NCBI GenBank assembly: GCA_964525365.1
Contig: CAZGGW010000001.1
Span: 1-56,207, forward strand
Source: CAZGGW01 sp964525365
GTDB lineage: Bacteria > Bacillota_I > Bacilli_A > RF39 > UBA660
DNA length: 56,207 bases
Direction: 5' to 3'
Below, in pieces: positions 51,426 through 56,207 of this stretch (positions within the stretch are counted from its first letter, which is position 1; every line of letters starts with the position of its first letter). The position numbers and the translations under genes are program-made. The notes under the pieces are model-generated. The model searched no databases, had not been told where the DNA came from, and saw nothing but the letters and a program-made list of their open reading frames with translations.

Positions 51426-52199
51426 ATGAATTATTTAAACAATTTATTGCAAGAAATAGGAGTGTCAAAAGTCAAATTAGCAAAATATTTAGGAGTATCT
51501 AGACAAATGATATATAATTATTTAGATATGGAGTCGCTTGCAAAATGGCCAAAAGAAAAGAAATTATTATTATTTAAATTATTGGATATTAATGATGGCA
51601 ATGACTCCACATTAAAAAATATAAAAGTAACTGCCAATTATTTAGAAGCAGTAGAAACTAGGTTAAATCAAAACATTAGTAGTATTCCAACAACCGAAAC
51701 TTATTTTGATTTAAAAGATCTTAACCGAGATGAAAAAACCTTATTAAATGATTTGGTATTTTTAATAAAAGAAAAATTTAGTGAAGAAAAGAAAGATGAA
51801 ACTTTTTATTCATTTAAATATTTATATCATGTTTTACAATCTTTAGATAATGTTCCGGAAATAAAATATTTATTTGCGTATTTATCTAAAAAAACCGGAT
51901 TTACTGATCCGATGGAATTTAAATTTGATGAGAATAAACAATATATTTTAGAAAGTATTATATTTACCGCATTTACTTTATACAACAATGGGGGAGCAAC
52001 TAAGAGTAAACTGGTAGAATCTCACAATCGCTTTGTGCAAGAAATAGAAAATGAAAAAGAAGAAGCACTTAGTCGCACTCAGCAATTTAATGTTTTTAGA
52101 ATTCAAGCGTTAAAAGAATTGGGATATACTGAAATCACTAAGGAAAATGCATCTGATGTAATAAGTAAAATGGCAGAGATACAATCCAGAAAAATATAA
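51426..52199 (+). CDS. HTH-domain protein of unknown role, probably autoregulated
   Basis: A 257-residue protein. The N-terminal helix-turn-helix (about 3-40) has G-V-S-K-V-K-L-A-K-Y-L-G-V-S-R-Q-M-I-Y-N, the XRE/lambda-repressor pattern. The rest is helical with no domain that I recognise, ending in a charged segment with A-L-K-E-L-G-Y-T-E-I near 226-235. The ribosome binding site is AGGAGAG. Two inverted repeats sit on its promoter, fitting self-repression. The gene is followed by a convergent ZIP transporter and has no visible phage neighbours. Confidence 0.75.
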   Translation: MNYLNNLLQEIGVSKVKLAKYLGVSRQMIYNYLDMESLAKWPKEKKLLLFKLLDINDGNDSTLKNIKVTANYLEAVETRLNQNISSIPTTETYFDLKDLNRDEKTLLNDLVFLIKEKFSEEKKDETFYSFKYLYHVLQSLDNVPEIKYLFAYLSKKTGFTDPMEFKFDENKQYILESIIFTAFTLYNNGGATKSKLVESHNRFVQEIENEKEEALSRTQQFNVFRIQALKELGYTEITKENASDVISKMAEIQSRKI

Positions 52200-52252
52200 G
52201 TTTAAGCTCAATTATAACTTCCGATAATATATATTATGTTGAGTTCTATACA

Positions 52253-53005
52253 TTAAAACAAATAATAATTAATAAGTACAAGTACTACTCCACTGATTAA
52301 TCCTATATTCATGTACTTTTTTTTATTGTATTTAAGAACTTCAGGAAGCATTTTATTAATTGATAACGTTATCATAATACCAGATACAAATATTAATACA
52401 AAGCTTATTAATATATCATTAATATAGTTCATTATAAATATATAACATAATATTGCTCCTAACAATTCGGATAACCCTGATATAAGAGTGTACCCTACGC
52501 TTTTCAATTTATTAGAAGTAGAGTAATATATTGGAACCGCTATACTAATTCCTTCAGGAATATTGTGTAACATTATAGCTATACCTAAACTAATACCAAG
52601 TTTAATATCATATACAGATGTCATGAAGGTAGCAATACCTTCGGGAAAATTATGTATCATTAGGGCAATCATTGATAAGAGCCCCACTCTATATAAATTT
52701 GAGTTGGTAGAGTGCTTTTTAATACTTTTTTCCATTAAATTTATTATTAATACCCCAATAAAAAATACTATTAAAATATATAATATACCGTTGAATCCAA
52801 AATTATTAATGATTATTTTGGAAGAATTTGGTAACAATTCAACAATAGACATAGTAAACATAACACTAAGAGAAAAACTTAAACAAAAAGTAATAAATTC
52901 ATCTACCTTTTTTATTTTAACAAATATTAAAAGACTTCCTAAGACCGTAGAAAGCGCAGCAAACGTAGTAATTAAAACAGGACCAATTATTTCCATAAAT
53001 ATCAT
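52253..53005 (-). CDS. ZIP-family metal transporter
   Basis: A 250-residue membrane protein with about eight helices. The two metal-binding motifs H-N-F-P-E-G near 118-123 and H-N-I-P-E-G near 147-152 are characteristic of ZIP transporters of the GufA/ZupT type, which import Zn2+ or other divalent metals. The start at 53005 or an in-frame Met three codons later is possible. It has no clear ribosome binding site. It converges on the HTH gene and diverges from the Arg/Ser-rich gene. Confidence 0.9.
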   Translation of the reverse strand: MIFMEIIGPVLITTFAALSTVLGSLLIFVKIKKVDEFITFCLSFSLSVMFTMSIVELLPNSSKIIINNFGFNGILYILIVFFIGVLIINLMEKSIKKHSTNSNLYRVGLLSMIALMIHNFPEGIATFMTSVYDIKLGISLGIAIMLHNIPEGISIAVPIYYSTSNKLKSVGYTLISGLSELLGAILCYIFIMNYINDILISFVLIFVSGIMITLSINKMLPEVLKYNKKKYMNIGLISGVVLVLINYYLF

Positions 53006-53066
53006 TTAATTATATACATTTTTTTTAATTTTAAAACCACAATATTAATAGGTGGTGATTAAAGTT

Positions 53067-53189
53067 ATGGCACAATCAAAGGCAAGAAAGAATTCTAGAT
53101 GTAAAAATACTAACAATTGTACAAGTTCTTCAAGAAGTAGAAGCAAAAGTAGAAATACTAATACCAAAAACTCTAGAAGCCGTAAATAA
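53067..53189 (+). CDS. Arg/Ser-rich basic micro-protein
   Basis: A 40-residue protein with a strong ribosome binding site (TAGGTGGTGATT) and a strong terminator. It is made almost only of Ser, Arg, Lys, Asn and Thr, with two Cys at residues 12 and 18 and an R-S-R-S-K-S-R core. It is not one of the known small acid-soluble spore protein families that I can recall. The composition suggests nucleic-acid binding like a protamine, possibly in the spore. That is inference. The length is below common gene-finder limits. Confidence 0.6.
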   Translation: MAQSKARKNSRCKNTNNCTSSSRSRSKSRNTNTKNSRSRK

Positions 53190-53225
53190 TATTAAAAGAT
53201 ATGGTTATTCCATATCTTTTAATAT
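53189..53225. terminator. Long bidirectional terminator hairpin
   Basis: A perfect 16-bp stem: left arm 53189-53204 (ATATTAAAAGATATGG), right arm 53210-53225, five-base loop. It terminates the Arg/Ser-rich gene and encodes the last residues of the convergent deoB. Confidence 0.75.
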
Positions 53226-54359
53226 ACTTTCACCTATTTCAAATTCGTTATTGAGTTTAAAATTGTCTAATATTGTTGCTCCAATATCTGCTAAAGTGTT
53301 TCTTTCTTTCAACAATCCAGTATTTTTCAAGCTTGGACTATACATAATAATTGGTAATTTTTCTCTAGTATGATCAGTTCCTTTAAAAGTAGGATCATTG
53401 CCATGATCTGCTGTTATTAAAAGTAAATCCTCTTTTTTAATATTCTTTAAGAGAATTGGTAAATAAAAGTTAAATTCTTCAAGACTTCTTAAATAATTAT
53501 CTTTATCTCTCCTATGACCGTATAATGAATCAAAGTCATTCAAATTGGCAAAACATAATCCTTTAAAATTACTTTTAGATATATCTACTAATTTCATCAT
53601 TCCATCCAAGTTATTTCTTGTTTTAAGTGAAACAGATAATCCTCTTTCATTAAACATATCCCCTATTTTTCCAATAGAAATTGTTTTAATACTATTTTTA
53701 TCAAGAATATCTAATACGTTTTTCGGCGGATCTATAACAAAATCTTTTCTATCAGCTGTACGATTATAGTTACCATTTTTTCCATTAAAAGGACGAGCAA
53801 TTACTCTACCAATGTTATATTCTGGCTTACTTACTATTTCTCTTATTTTTTTACAAATATCATATAATTCGCTAACTGATATAAAGTTTTCATGAGCGGC
53901 AACTTGCAATACGGAATCAGCTGATGTATAAATTATAATTGCTTTTGTTTTTTCGTGCATTTGACCGAGTTCGTTAATTATCTCACTTCCAGAAGATGCT
54001 ACGTTACCTATTACTTCTTTACCGGTAACATGTTGAATTTCGCTAATCAATTCAAGAGGAAATCCATTTGGAAATGTATTAAATGATTTATGAAGTTTAA
54101 TCCCCATCATTTCATAATGACCACTTAGTGAGTCTTTTCCTGTATTTATTGGATTACATTTCATATAATAAGCATGTGTTTTATTTTCTTTTCTCACTAA
54201 ATTTAGTAAGCCTAATTTTTCAAGTATATTTAAATCATAATTTTTATCTTTAATAATATGGCCTAACGTATTAGAACCTATATCATTATATTCAGCAGCA
54301 TCGTTTGCCTCCCCTATTCCCAAACTATCTAAAACAATTACAAATATTCTATTAAACAT
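53205..54359 (-). CDS. deoB: Phosphopentomutase
   Basis: A 384-residue alkaline-phosphatase-superfamily enzyme interconverting ribose 1-phosphate and 5-phosphate (and the deoxy forms) in nucleoside salvage. The metal and active-site motifs V-L-D-S-L-G-I-G near 8-15, the G-K-D-S-L-S-G-H-Y-E near 74-83 with the phosphoacceptor region, and T-A-D-H-G-N-D near 319-325 are intact. It starts directly at the xerD end (one-base overlap), the xerD-deoB order of Bacillus. Confidence 0.96.
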   Translation of the reverse strand: MFNRIFVIVLDSLGIGEANDAAEYNDIGSNTLGHIIKDKNYDLNILEKLGLLNLVRKENKTHAYYMKCNPINTGKDSLSGHYEMMGIKLHKSFNTFPNGFPLELISEIQHVTGKEVIGNVASSGSEIINELGQMHEKTKAIIIYTSADSVLQVAAHENFISVSELYDICKKIREIVSKPEYNIGRVIARPFNGKNGNYNRTADRKDFVIDPPKNVLDILDKNSIKTISIGKIGDMFNERGLSVSLKTRNNLDGMMKLVDISKSNFKGLCFANLNDFDSLYGHRRDKDNYLRSLEEFNFYLPILLKNIKKEDLLLITADHGNDPTFKGTDHTREKLPIIMYSPSLKNTGLLKERNTLADIGATILDNFKLNNEFEIGESILKDME

Positions 54360-55264
54360 TATTCCTCCTTTTTACTTCTTGGATGATATTTTTCATAACT
54401 ATCTCTTAAGTATTTATTTGATAAATGTGTATATATTTCAGTAGTTGTAATGTGTTCGTGTCCCAAAAGTATTTGAACACTCCTTAAGTCTGCGCCCCCT
54501 TCTATTAGATGTGTAGCAAAACTATGTCTAATAATATGAGGAGACAAGTACTTATCTATTTCTTGTTCTGTTTTTATACCTTGTAATATTCTATTAAATC
54601 CACTTCTCGACATTGAATTCCCGTGATTATTTAAAAATATATATTCATTTGATTGATTTTTCTTATTAAAGAATAAATTTCTATATTCATTAATATATAA
54701 ATTCAAATATTTTATAGCCATATCTCCTATTGGAACTATTCTTTCTTTATTGCCTTTTCCAATAAGTCTTAATATACAAGCAGTACTGTCATAATTATTC
54801 AGTTTTAATGTGGTTAATTCACTAACTCTTACTCCGGTTGCATACATTAATTCTAACATAGCTTTATTTCTATAATCAAATTTTGTATCAAGCTTAATGT
54901 CAAGCAACTTATCTACTTCTTCTATACTTAAATAGTTAGGAAGCCGTTTAGGGGTCTTTTCGTGGTCAATACCAATCATTAAATTGGAAATAGTACTATT
55001 ATCACTAATATAGTTATAATATCCTCTTAAAATCGAAATATAGTTATTTACTGATATTGGTTTTACAGTATTATTTAAATGTAATATATATTTTTTAATA
55101 TCATCTTTTTTTAAATTATCAATTTTATAATTAAAATATTCTTCAAATAATGATAAACCATATTTATATGAATTATATGTTTCCTTAGAAAGATTCCTTT
55201 CTAACTTTATATAACTCAAATATTCATTTATATTTTCATTAACTATTTTTTTATTTTCTTTCAT
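54359..55264 (-). CDS. xerD: Tyrosine recombinase XerD
   Basis: A 301-residue site-specific recombinase resolving chromosome dimers at dif. The catalytic residues are all present: Arg146 (G-V-R-V-S-E), Lys170, His243 and Arg246 (H-I-I-R-H), His269 (G-H-E) and Tyr278 (I-Y-T-H). The N-terminal SAM-like core-binding domain spans about 8-95. The xerD-deoB order and family features favour XerD over XerC or an integrase. There is no mobile-element context. Confidence 0.93.
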   Translation of the reverse strand: MKENKKIVNENINEYLSYIKLERNLSKETYNSYKYGLSLFEEYFNYKIDNLKKDDIKKYILHLNNTVKPISVNNYISILRGYYNYISDNSTISNLMIGIDHEKTPKRLPNYLSIEEVDKLLDIKLDTKFDYRNKAMLELMYATGVRVSELTTLKLNNYDSTACILRLIGKGNKERIVPIGDMAIKYLNLYINEYRNLFFNKKNQSNEYIFLNNHGNSMSRSGFNRILQGIKTEQEIDKYLSPHIIRHSFATHLIEGGADLRSVQILLGHEHITTTEIYTHLSNKYLRDSYEKYHPRSKKEE

Positions 55265-55330
55265 AGTTAAATTCTATCATATTTGTGGAAAAAAGAGTAT
55301 ATTTTTGTTAAAATGTATATAGAGGTTTAT

Positions 55331-56207
55331 ATGGATTTATTACAAAATATAATGAGACCCAATTCTTTAAAAGATGTTGTTGGGCAAAGTCATTTAATTG
55401 GAAAAGGTAAGATTCTTACTAATTTAGTTAAAAATAAAAAGATTTTTAATATTATTTTATATGGAAGATCTGGGATAGGTAAAACCACTATTGCATTAGC
55501 TTTAGTGAATGATTTAGGACTTCGTTATAGAATATTAAATGCTACCATTAATTCTAAAAAAGACTTTGAAGTTGTATTTGAAGAAGCAAAAATGTACGAA
55601 CATATTATATTAATTGTAGATGAAATTCACAGAATGAATAAAGATAAGCAAGATTTATTACTTTCATATATTGAGTCAGGTTTGGTTACATTAATTGGTC
55701 TTACTTCATCCAATCCATATCATTCAATTAATCCAGCGATTAGAAGTAGATGTCAAATGATTGAATTAAAAGAAATAACTAAAGAAGATATAATTTCTTC
55801 TATCAAAAAGATTAAAAAAGTATATAATGATTTGATAATTGATACTAAAACCATTAATTATATTGCGTCTTTATCAAATGGTGATTTAAGGTATGCATAC
55901 AATTTAATTGAATTTTGTTATTATAGTTTTGGGGGTACATTCACTATCGAAGATATAAAAGAAGTAAATACTAGTCCAAATATAAATTATGATAAAAACG
56001 AAGATGGACATTTTAATTTATTATCTGCTTTTCATAAAAGTATTAGAGGAAGTGATGTAAATGCCGCATTATATTATTTGTCTAGATTAATAGATTCAGG
56101 AGATATTGATGGTCTTCATAGAAGAATGCTTGCGATTGCATATGAAGATATTGGCCTTGCTAATCCAATGATGGGAACTAAAGTGTTATCCGCAGTTATT
56201 TCTTCTG
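55331..56207 (+). CDS. rarA: Replication-associated recombination protein A (partial)
   Basis: The first 292 codons of a AAA+ ATPase; the gene continues past the window. It starts M-D-L-L-Q-N-I-M-R-P near the family N-terminus, then V-V-G-Q-S-H-L, Walker A GRSGIGKTT, Walker B I-L-I-V-D-E-I-H-R, sensor T-S-S-N-P, and the MgsA/RarA region A-F-H-K-S-I-R-G-S-D-V-N-A-A-L with A-Y-E-D-I-G-L-A-N-P. RarA acts at stalled forks with SSB. RBS: AGAGG. It is divergent from xerD across 66 bases. Confidence 0.93.
   Translation, partial: MDLLQNIMRPNSLKDVVGQSHLIGKGKILTNLVKNKKIFNIILYGRSGIGKTTIALALVNDLGLRYRILNATINSKKDFEVVFEEAKMYEHIILIVDEIHRMNKDKQDLLLSYIESGLVTLIGLTSSNPYHSINPAIRSRCQMIELKEITKEDIISSIKKIKKVYNDLIIDTKTINYIASLSNGDLRYAYNLIEFCYYSFGGTFTIEDIKEVNTSPNINYDKNEDGHFNLLSAFHKSIRGSDVNAALYYLSRLIDSGDIDGLHRRMLAIAYEDIGLANPMMGTKVLSAVISS

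Noticed and set aside
52199..52253. Terminator between the HTH gene and the convergent ZIP gene
   Set aside because: GCTCAA and TTGAG can pair, but the stem is imperfect and lacks a clear T run, so it was not listed as a feature.
52563..53009. 148-codon plus-strand frame opposite the ZIP transporter
   Set aside because: The minus strand encodes intact ZIP motifs (HNFPEG, HNIPEG). The opposite frame is an antisense shadow.
54359..55264. XerD-like recombinase as a phage or island integrase
   Set aside because: It has the xerD-deoB order of Bacillus, normal length and no att-like repeats or mobile genes nearby.
1..56207. Mycoplasma-type genetic code (TGA as Trp) suggested by the very low GC
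   Set aside because: TGA ends genes such as nfo, walJ and rlmH at expected lengths, and conserved Trp positions use TGG. The standard bacterial code fits.
1..56207. tRNA, rRNA or CRISPR loci
   Set aside because: Intergenic gaps are short, and reading them showed no tRNA acceptor/T-loop pattern, no rRNA sequence and no regularly spaced direct repeats.

Overview
The window comes from a very AT-rich, low-GC Gram-positive chromosome that uses the standard bacterial code: TGG encodes Trp throughout, and TGA terminates genes such as nfo, gerE and rlmH. Several blocks follow Bacillus gene order: rpsU-yqeY-yqfC-yqfD-ybeY-dgkA-cdd-era-yqzL-recO, sepF-divIVA-(T-box)ileS, gerE/gerM, xerD-deoB, walJ-rlmH and ylbD-ylbE. 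Many sporulation-linked genes are present (spoIIIAH, gerE, gerM, yqfC, yqfD, spoIIM, a YjcZ-like peptide, ylbD/ylbE). I infer an uncultured or little-studied member of the Bacilli close to the Mollicutes/RF39/Erysipelotrichia-type lineages that keeps at least part of a spore programme. The exact lineage cannot be fixed from this sequence.

Layout. 1-3313: end of parE, then parC and ylbD/ylbE. 3341-5050: a solitary type IV pilin-like gene with its own promoter and terminator, then nfo convergent with a DUF2624-like gene. 5119-10390: a self-contained four-gene transcription unit of unknown function. It encodes an unrecognised protein, a membrane-anchored McrB-type AAA+ ATPase, a DUF2357-like (McrC N-terminal-like) protein with no visible nuclease domain, and a membrane protein with Asp-rich calcium-binding-type repeats. 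This is the best candidate for an undescribed system. 10455-17776: rpmG, efp, orphan spoIIIAH, gerE, gerM, rplI, dnaB, an M23 peptidase, walJ and rlmH. 17846-21140: a small unknown protein, an AGCS symporter, ung and prs. 21143-26866: the rpsU-to-recO cluster, with a VanZ-like gene where Bacillus has phoH-yqfF. 26853-29679: an XRE regulator, glyS, sepF and divIVA.

29703-33080 is an accessory insertion that splits divIVA from ileS. It holds a large unknown gene that looks broken (apparent 5' frameshift, 3' end cut off by a truncated IS1634/IS4-type element) and a possible coding remnant on the far side. 33082-36424: consensus promoter, T-box leader and a long, type II-like ileS. 36437-43833: two ABC exporters of fused ATPase-permease type, a leucine-rich-repeat protein with a remnant of a related gene behind it, and a thymidylate kinase. 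43834-50452: YjcZ-like peptide, ftsW/rodA family gene, comEA, comEC, a tiny membrane protein, spoIIM and mnmA. 50514-56207: a NERD protein, a probably autoregulated HTH protein, a ZIP transporter, an Arg/Ser-rich micro-protein, deoB, xerD and the start of rarA.

The genes cover chromosome topology and replication (parE/parC, dnaB, rarA, xerD), DNA repair (nfo, ung, recO), translation (rpmG, rpsU, rplI, efp, glyS, ileS, era, ybeY, rlmH, mnmA), division (sepF, divIVA, ftsW family), DNA uptake (comEA/EC, perhaps the pilin) and sporulation. No tRNA, rRNA, CRISPR array or prophage was seen.
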